Counted from the stretch's first letter, positions 1 to 33,679 are shown. The stretch is 64,000 nucleotides of DNA from Stictocephala bisonia (GCA_035578905.1 JAQJVL010000001.1:3588001-3652000); one strand, 5' to 3'. A program made the numbers and translations. Notes: generated from the letters alone by a model not told the origin.

Positions 1-745
1 CCCTTTTTTGGTGTTTTAGTGTTCTCTCCAAGTTGGAGTTGGATGTTCCTCCCCATACTAATATGCCATAAGTGAGGTGACTTTCGAATAGTGCATGATA
101 GGCAGTTTTTGCTGTTTGTAGATCACTTACCTGCATTATCCGCCTGATGACGTATATTCCAGCGCTTAGCTTCTTGCACAGGTGGTCTATGTGCTGTTGC
201 CATGTGATCTTCGAGTCTATAATGATGCCTAGATATTTTGCATTGAGTTCATTTTTGAGTCCATGGAGCGTTTGAGGTATAGCTTTGTTTTTAGTGGTGA
301 AGTTAATTTGGACTGTTTTGTTTTCATTAAGCACTAATTCATTACTGCGGCAGTATTTTTTCACTTTGTCAAAGGTTGTATTAGTGAGCAGGTTGAGTGA
401 TTCCACTGCTTTGTCTGTAGTGGTAATTACTGTGTCATCTGCATACATTGTAGTTTGGCAGTAGTTACTTAGTTCTTCTGGGAGGTCGTTAGTGAGAAGG
501 AGGAACAGTACAGGCCCGAGGACTGATCCTTGTGGCACCCCTCTATATATGCTCGTTTTCTCAGAGCGAGTCTTATGCCTAGTGTTGTTCTGCGTGTTCA
601 TTATCTCTGTGACCTGTTGCCTATCACTTAGGTAGCTGTGAAACCATTTTGCTGTTTTCCCTCTTATACCAAAAGCGTCTAGTTTCTGTAAGAGTTCATT
701 GTGGTTGAGGCAGTCAAACGCCTTACTATAGTCAAGAAATAAGCT
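1..745 (-). mobile_element. Non-LTR retrotransposon (Jockey-like) reverse transcriptase fragment, truncated
   Basis: Read on the minus strand, 745 down to 1 gives a nearly continuous reverse-transcriptase palm and thumb. First comes a block like YSKAFDCLNHNELL, then [13 protein letters not shown] (about 500-545), then YADDTVI (about 432-450), then a thumb with LGIIIDSKITW and HLTYGILVWG. These are standard LINE ORF2 motifs of the Jockey/CR1 type. The N-terminal part of the RT is missing above about 745, as expected of a 5'-truncated copy, and the C-terminus runs off the left edge. The fragment sits in the intron after exon 5 of the minus-strand aminopeptidase-like gene, in the same orientation. 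Confidence 0.85.
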
Positions 746-1060
746 TGTTACAAAGCAGCCTTCTTATATGTCTAAAAGTTAAAGCTCGATTACCAGGAAA
801 TAAAGAACCTACATGAGCAGATAGACTGTGCATAGGCTTTTGTTGTATAAATAATAAATTAATATTATGAATTATAATAGTTATGAATAAAGTAAAGTTA
901 TGAATTATATGTCAAAACATATATAGTTCAAAAGTGAATGAAACCCCAAATTGGTCAAACATTAGTTGCATGAGCAAGGTAAGAGATGGAAGGTAGGAAA
1001 TGTAGATCAAGATTAAAATTATGACTAATATTGCATTTTCAATTACTTAAACAAACTTAC

Positions 1061-22861
<21,801 letters not shown>

Positions 22862-22930
22862 CCTACAAAATTATGACTTGCCAAATTAAATGACTCAGTA
22901 AATTTAATTTTAATATGCAATGGAGTAAAG

Positions 22931-24150
22931 GGAGAATCACACATAAGGACTTGCTCATGAGCATGTCTACATCAGCATGCTCACGAGCATGCCCTCGTAT
23001 GTACTGTGGGCGCACGACGAGAGGAGACCTGGAGTGGGCCTCAAATCATCGGCGTGATTAGTGGACTATCACAATAATGATGGCACTTTCACATAAAGGT
23101 GCACTTTTATTTACTAAATACTACAATAAATGCACAAAACAATTATTTATTGATTCAACATTTTTACTAGACAAATTTTGTTATTGAATTTTATCTTATA
23201 ATTAATTATATTATATTTAATTTATATTATACTTAGTTATTAATTTTTAGTAATTAAACTAATAATAATTAAAATTTATAGTAAGAAAGACTAAATTGTT
23301 TTTAAGTTATACTATTATTATTATATTTATTAGGTTTAATTTTAGGAATAGGTAAATTGTTAACAATTAAAATAAAACAGTAATTTTAACAAAGTCCTTA
23401 TAAATTCAAATAAATAAAAAAAAGTTGCTTGTTGAGTTAAAATTTGAAACACATACAATTCATTACTTTTCATGACAAATATAATGTTAATGCTAATCAA
23501 CCATTACTATTGTTATAATATGATACATTATTAAAATGTTGTTTATATTGGTTAAAAATCATTTTCTTCTGTAGTTCGTTAATAAGACAGCATACAGTAA
23601 ACATAGAGAGGCCACGCAAAGGTGTGAAGCGCCTTCAACAATAATACAGGCCAGGACTCATCTCGTCATGCGGCTACAGTAATAGGTTTTTTTTTTATGT
23701 GGACATGCTCGTGAACATCCGATCGGTTTAATATTTGAGACATGCCCACAAGCATATCCCCGTGTGTATTAGGTCTGTCAACAAGTAAATGTCAGCTCAG
23801 TGTACTGCACATGCGTGCCGCGTTTTTCCCTGCCAATGCCAACATGCTGTTTATCATGTTTATATTGTTTCTGACCTTTTTGTTTTATGTGGTTAATTTT
23901 TTATGGTTTCCACCTGATTTTTAATGTTTTACTACTTAATTTTGTGATTTATTGTTTTTTTATTTGGATATTAGGCCTATAAATAATAACGAACAATATT
24001 AAATCATATTCCAGAGAATAATGAACTAACTTTGTTATACAGGAGTGTATACTGTTTATGAAGGGTAAAAAGTAAGGAATACATGAACAGGAAATAAAAG
24101 AGAGGTAGCTTATAAGACAGAATTTTAACAGTCTTGCATTCTCCCTTAAT
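22931..24150. repeat. Possible non-autonomous element with ATGCTCGTGAGC-type subterminal repeats
   Basis: AGGGAGAATC at 22931 is inverted near 24140-24150 (ATTCTCCCTT). Inside and just outside the right end, motifs such as CATGCTCACGAGCATG (22975-22992), ACATGCTCGTGAACAT (23702) and the phrase GTAATAGGTCCGTCAGCAAG recur (23765, 24187, 24227). The stretch begins just upstream of exon 1, where the promoter of the M1-like gene should lie. Confidence 0.35.
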
Positions 24151-24279
24151 TATTGATCATAAAGCCCGTGAGAATGTCCTAGTGTGTAATAGGTCCATCA
24201 GCAAGTCCACAAGCATGTCTCCACATGTAATAGGTCCGTCAGCAAGTTCACAAGCATCACATGTAATAGGTCTTTGTCA

Positions 24280-24560
24280 TTTAAGAAAATACCTTCCTCA
24301 GCCCAGAGGGATTTACGAAGGATGAAGTATACATACGAGTATACATATTAAATATAAATGTAATATGTATAAGATATATATATATATTACATTGATTCCT
24401 TTGTAAATACCTCTGATCTGAGGAAGGTAAATGTGGTTTACCGAAATTGATTATTATAATATTTTGTACTAATATTGTAATACATTTGAGAGTTGTGTGA
24501 TGTTCATTTGTTTTATATTCCTACCAACAAGTAACTTGATAATTAAGAAACTATTTGGTT
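24280..24560. repeat. Head-to-head hammerhead-like modules (Penelope-type terminal fragments)
   Basis: On the plus strand at 24418-24446: CTGAGGA, one A, a perfect 6-bp stem GGTAAA / TTTACC (24426-24431 with 24437-24442), then GAAA. About 130 bp to the left, on the minus strand, the same flank and CTGAGGAAGGTA recur (about 24290-24345), so two copies face apart. The downstream 110 bp of the plus copy is shared with 25427-25540 and partly with 47466-47545. The extra A before the stem departs from the hammerhead consensus. Confidence 0.55.
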
Positions 24561-25380
24561 GAAAAGAGTTGACTAAGTGTTCAGGATTTGGCACAAAGTT
24601 GTCTCAGTCAATAGCCAAAACATTATAGAGGTAATCTACTCTTAACAACACTAAATTAGGTTTTATACCCCAAAACACTACAGTTCATTTAATGGTAGAC
24701 TCAGTCAATGATTAATGTACTTACTAACTCTTTTTGGCACTCACAAATATATTTAGTTTACCTCACAAATTGAAATCAATACAAATATGATTGTCATTAA
24801 CCTATCATTGAATTACATTTATAGTTTCAATATAGATATAAAAACGTAACACTTCCAGTTTTAAAATTGGAAATTGGTTGTCTTACATTGAATTTTGATG
24901 CATTTTGTAATGAAAGGAGAATAGATTTTGAAGATATATCATTAAAATCAGTTAACGCCACTTAAAGAAAATTTAAGTAAACATTATATTTTTAGATATT
25001 TACTACTTTAAAGTAATAACGTTAAAAGTTTAAGTAATACTTTTTCACACCACTAGGTTATAAAAAAATTTATTTATTTTGGCAATAATGACATGGGCAT
25101 ACATAAAATTTAACATCACGAGTGAATCAGCAGAGGACTTTCATAAAAATCAGCAATAAGACGATAGTTTAAAATGTATCTTAAATTGAAGGAAAATCGA
25201 TATAAAAAACTATTATAAAAAGAAATAAGAAACATGTTTATAGCCTACAGAATACTGGTAAATGGTTTATTTTCTATTATATCTGTTCTTTTGAGTCTCA
25301 CTCAAGAATGTTACACAATTTAGCACAGTATAAGTGCTACATGAAAGTACAAATATTACGATGATCGAAAAAAGAAATCT
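24561..25380. other. Intergenic spacer, nothing recognised
   Basis: AT-rich DNA between two related hammerhead-like modules in the same orientation. If those are direct terminal repeats, this would be the interior of a deleted element. No coding remnant is visible. Confidence 0.4.
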
Positions 25381-25545
25381 TCGTGATTTCCTTTGATCTG
25401 AGAATAGTAAACATGAATTACTGAAATTATCACCATAATATTTGTACTGTCTATGAATTATATTGTACAAAACTGTATGACGTTTACCTCATTTTTAATA
25501 TTTGCCGACATGTAATAAGCCAATTTAGAAACTATTAACAAATAG
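25381..25545 (+). repeat. Diverged hammerhead-like module, third copy
   Basis: CTGAGAA, T, the stem AGTAA / TTACT (25406-25410 with 25418-25422), then GAAA at 25423-25426. Downstream sequence aligns with the copy at 24447-24560 (GTACT, TTGTA, TGTGATG/TATGACG and AAGAAACTATT-like blocks). One core base is changed, so it is probably inactive. Confidence 0.5.
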
Positions 25546-26394
25546 AATGGAGTCTTTAATTAAAAAAAGTCAAAGTTCCTTTGCAATACCTTCAAGACAA
25601 CTTTTAAAAACACTAGCTTCGTAAATAAAAAAAAAAAATAGATTTACACTAAAACAAACTTTAAGGTCTTTGGAGAATGTGATGTGAGCTTTGCAGCTGA
25701 TTAATCTTCTACTTATCATTACCTTAAAATGTGCTTAATAGAATTGTCTAACCTGCTCGTCATTATCCAGGCTTGTTCATCTGCAGTGTTACTGAGACTA
25801 CAGCTCTCACCTGGCTAATCTCTTATCAACAAATGGACAGCCAATAGATAACAACATCAAGTGTTGTTGTTTAACACCTCCTCTTCAACAATGAGTCATA
25901 AAGTGGATAACAGAATATTACACCTCTTATGAATTGAAATCTTTTTATTAAAACTTAGAGTAAGAGATTTTAAAAGTAAAACATTTCAATAATCCATCCA
26001 TTTACATAGTTAAATTAAATTTTTGCATCAAATGTAATTGCATTTTAGTTCTTAATCTGCATCCAAGAAAAAAAATCCATGTCCACATTTGCATGTTCAA
26101 ATATGACTTTCATAATATTTCTTGTAGATTAAGATTTCACGTAGGCCATTAAATGTGTCTTTCTATATATGCTATAATAATTTTTAATTGTATGAAAAGA
26201 AAGAGACTTCTTTTAAAGATTTGTTTCTAATTAAATCAAATTAATTTTCAAACATACAAATTTTGCTTATAACATTGGAACTACAAATGTCTTCATTCAT
26301 CAATAAAATATGATATAAATAGTGAGATTAGGGATGTTGAGCGCTCTCTTACAGCTAGCCAAAACTGAACATAATAGAGACAATATTATATCTA
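25546..26394. other. Intergenic spacer, nothing recognised
   Basis: AT-rich, with no element ends or coding similarity seen. Confidence 0.5.
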
Positions 26395-26410
26395 CAGTGG
26401 GATCTTGATA

Positions 26411-26675
26411 GCAAGAACTTCAATAGCACAAAATCGTTGATAACACAAACCTCAATAGCAAGAAATCCTTGACAGCATAAACCTCAATAGCAATAAATCC
26501 TTGATAGCACGAACCTCAATAGCAAGAAATCCTTGACAGCATAAACCTCAATAGCAAGAAATCCTTGATAGCACAAACCTCAATAGCAAGAAATCCTTGA
26601 CAGCATAAACCTCAATAGCAAGAAATCCTTGATAGCACAAACCTTAATGACGAGAAATCCTTGATAGCACTTATT
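26411..26675. repeat. 32-bp tandem repeat with a 64-bp higher-order pattern
   Basis: About eight units with AACCTCAATAGCAAGAAATC. Units with GACAGCATAA alternate with units with GATAGCACAA. The unit resembles the adjacent element terminus (GATAGCAAGAACTTCAATAG), so the array seems to be an amplified transposon end. Confidence 0.85.
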
Positions 26676-27431
26676 TTTTTAAATTCTCTTGAACACTCAA
26701 TGTTAAGTGTACCTTTACAACACTAATTTTAAGGACCAACTACCTCAATAAAATGAATTTTGTTCAATTTTCAAGACAGTGAGAAATCCGTACACCCCGA
26801 ATATCAAGAGCCAAACATCTCTTACTACAAATTTGACCTATATAAGATGAATTCCAACGGTCAAAACTTTAGTAAGACGAGTTTATATTTCAAATTAATG
26901 CTTGTTGAAACAGGAAGCCTTAACTTCCATTGTCGCGACTTTCGGGGTTGCAGATGGCACTCGGCAGTACAGATTTAGTTCAGTTTAATTTGATTCTATT
27001 TTGTTTGATACCGTTCAGTGCAATCAACAGTGTGGCTAGCAATATATCATAGTAATAAGAACTATACTGCTTTAAGTGTTGAATTTGAGAGAAATGTAAT
27101 CAATGTAGATACAGAAATGAAATGAAAAATTACTTGAATGTACAATTATGTTACAATTGGCGAGATTAGGACTAAAAAGCCCTATCTTACACCTAACCAT
27201 AATTACTGTAATGCAAATAAGTGATAGCACAAAAATCAAAACATTATTCTAGTGTGCAAGATAGAATAAAATTACAAGATAGTATTAACACAAAAGAGAA
27301 ATTCAATAACAAATAATAGTCAAAGCTTATATAAATATAACAGATTCTAAATTAACATATATACAAAAGACACAACTGTAAACTTAAACTCGCATTCATC
27401 CTCTCATACATACCATGCCGTCTGCATACAC

Positions 27432-27860
27432 CTAGCGCCGAACAAGCTGTTCACCCCACGAGGCCTGGAGAAGAACCGTAACTGCAGCCCGAAACCGATC
27501 GCACCCTTCATTACCTCTAATATTATCAGGAAGATTATTCCAAAGTCGGCAAGCAGTTACAGTAAAAGAATTGTTGTATAAAGAAGTTCTATGAAGAGGA
27601 ATTGACAATAATGAAGATCCACGCCGAGTGTTCCGAGCACTAGTCTCAGAAATATAAGAAAAACGTTTGGACAGATAAGTTGGGGAATTATTATGTAAGA
27701 TTGAACACAAAAGAGTGAGAATATGAAGCATACAGAGTTGATTCAATTTGAGAAGACAAAGGTTTTTGAAAAATGGGGTAACATGGTCTCGACGTTTAAG
27801 ATTGAATACTGTAGTACTTAGTGCATTAATTAAACTTATAATAAGTGAACAATTTGTTCT
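27432..27860 (-). mobile_element. LINE ORF2 C-terminal fragment, inside the Tigger-like element
   Basis: The open frame reads RRDHVTPFFKNLCLLKLNQL, then MLHILTLLCSILHNNSPTYL, then RLWNNLPDNIRG and a stop after EQLVRR. This is the C-terminal domain of a Jockey/CR1-type LINE (…LxxLTLLYxIL…P.YL…, …WNxLP…). The frame stays open by chance into the Tigger-like right end up to 28046. A related shorter copy lies at 29025-29260. Confidence 0.75.
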
Positions 27861-28067
27861 ACAGTACGGTATATAAAAGTGAACCTCTACACGATGAATT
27901 TTGTCAGTTTTAACCTCACAACTACAAACCTCGCTATCACGAATACCTTGATAACATGAATATTTCTCAGTCCCCTTCAGATTTGTGGTACGAGGTTGTA
28001 CTGTACTACAATTGAAAAGATGTAGTACAGTACAATACAATAACAATACAAAAAAAAAAAAAAAAAA

Positions 28068-28352
28068 TTGGTCGGTAGCGTAGTTGGTTCAATCCCAGCT
28101 TCATGTGCTAAAGGTTCTCAGTTCGATCCCAATCAGAGTCAATACATTTTGAGAAGGATCAGCTGATAATCACCGGCTGTTAATTTGTCATTGGGCTATT
28201 AATTAATGACACTTTCTAAGGAATAAGTCGGCCTTAGTTTGCAACAATGACTACATTCGCTCATCTACACTCATTCGAAATCCATATTCGCCCATATCTT
28301 GATGATCGGCGTCTTACGAATAAATAAAATAAAATAAAATAAATAAATAAAA
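28068..28352 (+). mobile_element. tRNA-derived SINE, family A, copy 1
   Basis: The head has GGTCGGTAGCGTAGTTGG (A-box region) and, about 30 nt on, GGTTCTCAGTTCGATCCC (B box). The body contains TTGGGCTATTAATTAATGAC, CAATGACTACATTCGC and TCATCTACACTCATTCG, ending in (TAAA)-rich DNA at about 28320-28352. Copies at 48238 and 62468 share head and body in the same order. A run of 17 A precedes it. No internal coding frame is expected. Confidence 0.82.
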
Positions 28353-28589
28353 AGATGAACACAATAGTAACAATAAAAAGTAAGATATTAAAATAAAAAT
28401 AGTAATAGTAACTAAAAATAACAAATATAATCTCTACATTGCTTTGTAATAAATATCTCATCTCCATACACCCCTTCACTGCTGATTCACTCCATTACCA
28501 GTGCTATGAAATTGTCAACCACATATGGCCCAAAGCAAATGATCCTTAATCATAGCCTGGTATCGCCATTGATTACCGGTCGCCAATGC

Positions 28590-29020
28590 CTTTAGGGCCC
28601 ATCCATAAAGTAAGCAATGCTAAAATCTGCCTTTTTAGACTCCCCCCAAGTAATGAACTTGTAATGGTAATACTAAAACACTATGTAACGCTGTCCCCAA
28701 ACCCCCCACTCTAATTTATCTTATTAGTGTCTTGTAGCATGACGGACCGATAAGCCACTTTTTTATCCATTGCATGCATATTTGGATTTATAATGAAATC
28801 ATTGTTTAGACTTTGTTCCGTTTTTTTCTAATGGTGGAAGAATATATTACTAGCTTTAAAATCTTTTAAAAAAATCTTGTTATTATGGAAAAACGATCAA
28901 ATTTTATGAATAAATTAAAACAAATTACTGAGATTTAATAGTTACCTAATGCTGCGTGGAACCCCCCAACCCTACCTCCCACGTAACGGTGGATAGCACT
29001 GCCAAAACCCCCTCCCCAAC
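28590..29020. repeat. Possible MITE with GGGCCCATCCATAAA left end
   Basis: The left end AGGGCCCATCCATAAAGT is followed by CCCCCC-bearing subterminal DNA, and similar C-rich blocks occur at 28970-29020. No clean right terminus is visible before the LINE fragment begins. Confidence 0.3.
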
Positions 29021-29024
29021 TGAA

Positions 29025-29260
29025 GGTATCTATGAACAGGAATTGACAGCAGTGAAGATCCTGACCCAGTCTTCTATTACTAGTCTCAGAAATAAAGGGA
29101 AACTTTTAGACAAATGAGCAGAAGAATCATTATATAGAATGAAATTAAGAATGTGGAACTGACAGAGTTGATTCAATTTCAAGAGATGTTACTGATTGAT
29201 AAAGGGTAATATGATCATGCCGTCTTTTAAATTTTATTTTAAAGACAAGTTTTTTATTCA
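29025..29260 (-). mobile_element. LINE C-terminal fragment related to 27432-27860
   Basis: Nucleotide similarity to 27585-27810 is clear (AGGAATTGACA, TGAAGATCC, ACTAGTCTCAGAAATA, GAGTTGATTCAATTT in the same order). Frameshifts prevent a long translation. It is a second truncated copy of the same family. Confidence 0.65.
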
Positions 29261-30290
29261 TTGTCTTATATTTGTATGAACTTTTTATTAACTAGATAGA
29301 CCAGTGTTTGAAATAAATTAACTCTTACAGTTAAGACTAACAATTAACTACTAACTCCATCACCGAATTTTGTGATAAACATGAAATTTAACAGTCTTCT
29401 CCAGTGAACTATATCACAGCTGAGCATCTGACCATCTACCAGGTGTTGCTATTTAGAACTACTTGAAACTTTGTACATTATTATTAGACCCGTCGTTATT
29501 TGTCCTTCCATCCCCGAACCATTGTCTGAGCTGAACAACGGTGGCAGTTAACTCTCTCTTTCTCACTTGGTCACCAGGTTTCGTTTATCAGTACCGTAGC
29601 TAACCCTCACGTTTTCCAGTTGAACATTACTTCACTTACATTTTTAAAAATACGTATTTTAAATTTTAACATGCTTTACAGAATAAATGTGACTGAAGCC
29701 CTGTGATATTATATTATTTCCTACTTGTTTGGTTTCTTAAAATATATATTAAATTAAAACAATAGTTATTTGTATTGAAAAACAAACACAAGGTATACAA
29801 TTAAAATCTGATTTCAACAAGCTCTAAACAATTATGTTCTATTACAAAAGGATAAAATTTTATATTCATAAATAAAGCTTTAGTTTTTATTTGAATTTAG
29901 CATTGGCAACATGGAAAATTAAATCCAAGATGGTGTCAGATGTAGTAAATTGTTAATATTTTCTAATACACGTAAAATATTTTCCATCAAGATTTCTATA
30001 AAATAGTCAGATTGTAAATTCAATAACTACAATAAGTCTTAAAAGTGGACAGGCAAATTATAACAACATGATACATTATTTTAAAATTACTATAAAAAAT
30101 ATTATCAGTTCACTGTGGAAAAATATATTTCCAACTAGAAAATTAATTATCTAATAGGAAATTCAGACATTTTAGCAAAGAAGAAAAGTCAATGACAAAC
30201 TGGCAGGGGTAAGTAATGAGTTAAAGAGTTTTAGTATATATTATAGAGAAAATTTCCTCTTTTGGAAAATGAGTTTTGTTTTATGTCTAT
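29261..30290. other. Intergenic spacer, nothing recognised
   Basis: AT-rich, with no repeats or coding signals that I can support. Confidence 0.5.
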
Positions 30291-30337
30291 TTGAATAACA
30301 CTCAACAAACAAGTTTAGGGGTTCCAAATGTTCCTAT

Positions 30338-30927
30338 ACTTTGGCCGTTTGGCTATGGCCCCTGAGAGATTAAGCGACCATCCATCAACACATGAACACA
30401 CACCGCCAGGGCAGCCCTTGTCAACCTTCTCCCTTTCTCGGCCACCTGTCATAAATAACTTGCAACTGGGGTGTCTAATACAAAATTGAAATATTTTTAC
30501 TATCTACTTTTTCCTTTTTTAAACTAACGTTTTTGTAATCTACGTAAAATTAAAATAACGTTTTTGTAATCTACGTAAAATTAAAACAAGTCTAAATTTG
30601 AAATAACTAGAAAATCTTTAAGTATAAGATTTTAATATGTATTTTGTTAACACCAACATATTATTTATTCATTTAAATACGGTAATTATGTTTTACATTA
30701 TCATGTTTGGTATCATTTTTCTCAGATTTTCATGTAGATTACAAAAATAATAATATCAGGAGAGAAAAATGGAAGATTAAAAAAGTTGCAATCCTGTAAT
30801 AGAATTATAGTGAGTGATTTATTGTAGGTACGGGGCGAGTTCATTTGCCGCTCCTGAGAGTGTGTGTGTGAGGTATTGAGGGCTACCTAATCCTTCAGGT
30901 GCCATAGCTCACCTGCCAGACCTTGAC
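30338..30927. mobile_element. Possible MITE inside the 48-bp array
   Basis: The left arm TTGGCTATGGCCCCTGAG is inverted, with mismatches, in the right arm (GAGCTATGGCACCTGAAG on the reverse strand), with further matches GGATTA and GCC. It splits a repeat unit. No clear target duplication was assigned. Confidence 0.5.
30525..30590. repeat. 31-bp direct duplication
   Basis: TAACGTTTTTGTAATCTACG plus 11 bases is repeated exactly at 30525 and 30556. Confidence 0.9.
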
Positions 30928-31444
30928 TTTGAATAACACTCAACAAACAGGTTTAGGGGTTCCAAATATTCCTAACTTTGAATAACACTCAAAAAACAGG
31001 TTTAGGGGTTCAAAATGTTCCTAATTTTGAATAACACTTAACAAACAGATTTAGGATTTAGGGGTTCCAAATGTTCCTAACTTTGAATAACACATTTTTC
31101 ATTCCAAATAAGGACTCTATAACTAATGCTATTATTTTAATATCCCATAAAAAATAATGTTATAGAATTAATGTTACCATGAATGTTATCCATAATTTTT
31201 TTTCTGCATAATGCAGAATAAACAGCTGCAGACACAAAGTATTAATAAACATACAAACTGAGGTACTTTAATACATTTTCTTTCTAAGTAATATACTCAT
31301 TCTCGTAACTGTTAATATTATACATCCAAAATAATTTTGAAGATAATTGCAACACTTCATAATGTAAACTGGAATTCTAAACATAACATATGTAATTTTA
31401 ACCCTCATAACGGAACTCGGCTGATTTTCAGCCAGTTAGCATCA

Positions 31445-31803
31445 GTCAGCTTAATCACTTATTATGATACACCTATTAGCGTTAGCGATATGATTCGAAC
31501 GTCTTTGGAATTGGGAGGAGTTCCTGATTGCAGTCATTCGTTTGTTTTGTTTCTGAGACGAAAGGAACAACGGAAAAAAATAATAAGAAAATCAAGTAAT
31601 CCAGTTGGCACAGTCGCTTCACAGCTTACTGTCAGCCGTGTTGCACCGTTGGATATAATCTCTTATTATAGCACACCAATTAACGATATCAGCATGATTT
31701 GAAAATCTTTGGAAACAGGAAGAGTTTTTGTTTACAATCATATGTTTAATTTTTATCTGAGTAAAAAGGAACTGTAGAAAAGAGTAATAAGAAAGTCGAG
31801 TTT
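31445..31803. repeat. Diverged tandem duplication, about 207-bp period
   Basis: The two halves share, in order, CTTATTAT, ACACC(T/A)ATTA, TGATT-GAA, GTCTTTGGAA / ATCTTTGGAA, GGAGTT / AGAGTT, AAAGGAACAACGGAAAA / AAAGGAACTGTAGAAAA and TAATAAGAAA. The open frame at 31337-31702 runs across both and is not supported as a gene. Confidence 0.75.
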
Positions 31804-32675
31804 GCAAAATGAAAGCTTCTTCTATTGTGGTACATGTGTAATGTTTGTAAATGTACATTTACACTATTATTACTATTTTTAGATAAATTGACACCAAAGT
31901 AAACATGTCAAAAATACATCTATCTTATAGATAATGTATTTCTGTAAATTTTAGTGCTAGTAACAAGTATCTAGCGATTATATATTTTTTCTGATTTAAA
32001 AAAAATACTGTTACCATAGCAACACATTGTTGCATAAGTGGTACTACGCAAGGTTATATTAGTATAATTTTTTCAAGCCCCCCAATAACGCTTAGTATAT
32101 TTATATTTCCTGATACTAGATAAAATTTGGAATATTTTGGCTATCTTGGAATCTTGAATTTAGCTGTATTATTTTGTTTACAAGATGACTTCCAACCCTT
32201 TTTTGTGTTTACTAAAAACATTTTCCAAGATATCAGGTCACATAATAAATACATTTTTTTGCTAAAATTGTAATATCATGTCATTAAAAAAATAGCCTGG
32301 TTTATTTCAAGTAAAATAATATAAAAACCAAGTAGATTTAGATAATAGTACTATTTTTTTATAATTTAAAAAAAATATCTGCAAATGAACAAAAAATGAC
32401 CAGCCGGTATACAAAATTTTAATGGCCAGTTCGAGGGTTTGTTATATGCATTGGCTAGGTAAACAGGCATTTTAAATTTTTTAATACGTTTCAATTTGTG
32501 GAAATAAAATTTCATGAAATCAATATTGGTGTGATATAGGTTAACACATGAGTTAAATCAATCTTTTACTACATCTTTTTTCAACACTGAACATCTCTAA
32601 AAATAGTAATAATGATAATATGTACCCGATACAATTACAGAGACCTCAATATGTAGATTTCCAGTATCGATAAGT
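31804..32675. other. Intergenic spacer, nothing recognised
   Basis: AT-rich spacer without identifiable features. Confidence 0.5.
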
Positions 32676-32900
32676 AATTTGGAGAGGCAGTAGCTAAGCA
32701 GTCTAAGGCTTCAGGACTTGAGCCTAAGTTAGAGCTAGTGCAGATCCGAATCCTGGCCTTGATTATAGGATTTTACCAGTAATGTTCACCTTGTTCTGTA
32801 CTAGCTGTCTCTTTCTTGTTCTGTCAGAATATGCTGCACAGATCAAAAGCCTAGGGGGTGTGGGCAGAGTATGTTTAAAAAGAAGATCAGTCTCTTCTTT
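32676..32900 (+). mobile_element. tRNA(Ser/Leu-like)-derived SINE, family B, copy 1
   Basis: The head AGTAGCTAAGCAGTCTAAGG with ACTTGAGCC and GATCCGAATCCTGGCC is a mutated class-II tRNA-like head. The body has TTCACCTTGTTCTGTACT and AGCCTAGGGGGTGTGGGCAG. The same order is seen at 47166-47387 (minus) and 62990-63200. Confidence 0.78.
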
Positions 32901-33679
32901 AAAACAATTGCTACTACTATATAGTATTTTGTGTTACAAAACAACTCACTGCCAGCATAATAGTACAAAGGTTTAGGACAGCAAAGTGTTAGATTATGAT
33001 TTGAGTCCCTAACTGAGCTGATAGCCCCTTCATTTGTTGAACAAAGTTCATGCACAGGCTCCTGGCCAGTTTGAATTGGCTGATAAAATTTTGAAAACTT
33101 TCAATAAATTCATTAAGCCTGTTCTACCTCAAATAAAATCAATTGTTGAAAGTTATATTTCTGAACTATATATATATATGTGGCTTTAATACAAATTTGT
33201 ATCAATTTTTTGAAATGATTGATTTTTAAGAGAATAACTGAAACAGACAGCAGGATTTTAAACAATGCAACACAATTATAACCAACATTCTTTCTATTAA
33301 CATCATCTGCTACAGTTGTTTAACCAAAAACTAATGTATACTGGGAATAAATTCAGTGGTGTAGTTACATTTGGGTTATTTAGGATCAGAACACCCCCTT
33401 CCAGTTAAATCAAAACTCCTCCCTAACCATAGAAAAATACCCAAAAGTAAAACCATAATGTCGTTAGTAACGTTATTGTCATTAATTCTATATTTCTATA
33501 AATCACTAATTTTAAACAGCTGTGTTCCTTTTCTAAATAAACTAAATATTTTAGATTAGAACTAATTCTGACTTGTCCAGGTCCAAACCCATCCGTGATA
33601 AAGATACAACATGCTGGCTGGCCACTTGTTCTTTACCATGCTTACGAAGTAGATAGTGTGGTCCACTCCCATGATGTTT

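Larger units (their letters stand above)
26395..28003. mobile_element. Tigger/pogo-like element with TA duplication
   Basis: CAGTGGGATCTTGATAGC at 26395 and the reverse of 28003 (CAGTACAACCTCGTACC) are related inverted ends flanked by TA. Just inside the right end the phrases GATAGC and CTTGATAACA reappear inverted. The left subterminal DNA has expanded into a 32-bp tandem array. The interior holds a minus-strand LINE fragment instead of a transposase. Confidence 0.6.
30291..31093. repeat. About 48-bp tandem repeat split by a 590-bp insertion
   Basis: Units with TTGAATAACACTCAACAAAC and AGGGGTTCCAAATGTTCCTA occur once at 30291-30337 and then three and a half times at 30928-31093. One later unit has a short internal duplication (GATTTAGGATTTAGG). 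The first copy is separated by the element at 30338-30927. Confidence 0.88.

Noticed and set aside
22862..23100. Promoter of the M1-like gene
   Set aside because: No TATA box or initiator in a convincing position, and the TAG just before the ATG suggests that the true 5' end may lie further up.
27432..28046. 204-codon open frame as a host gene
   Set aside because: Its C-terminal two thirds match LINE ORF2 C-termini and the N-terminal part is the Tigger-like end read through by chance.
28068..28145. Functional tRNA gene
   Set aside because: No cloverleaf with a proper acceptor stem; dispersed copies share the downstream body.
31337..31702. 121-codon open frame
   Set aside because: It spans a diverged 207-bp tandem duplication with no protein similarity that I know; the second copy has stops at equivalent places.
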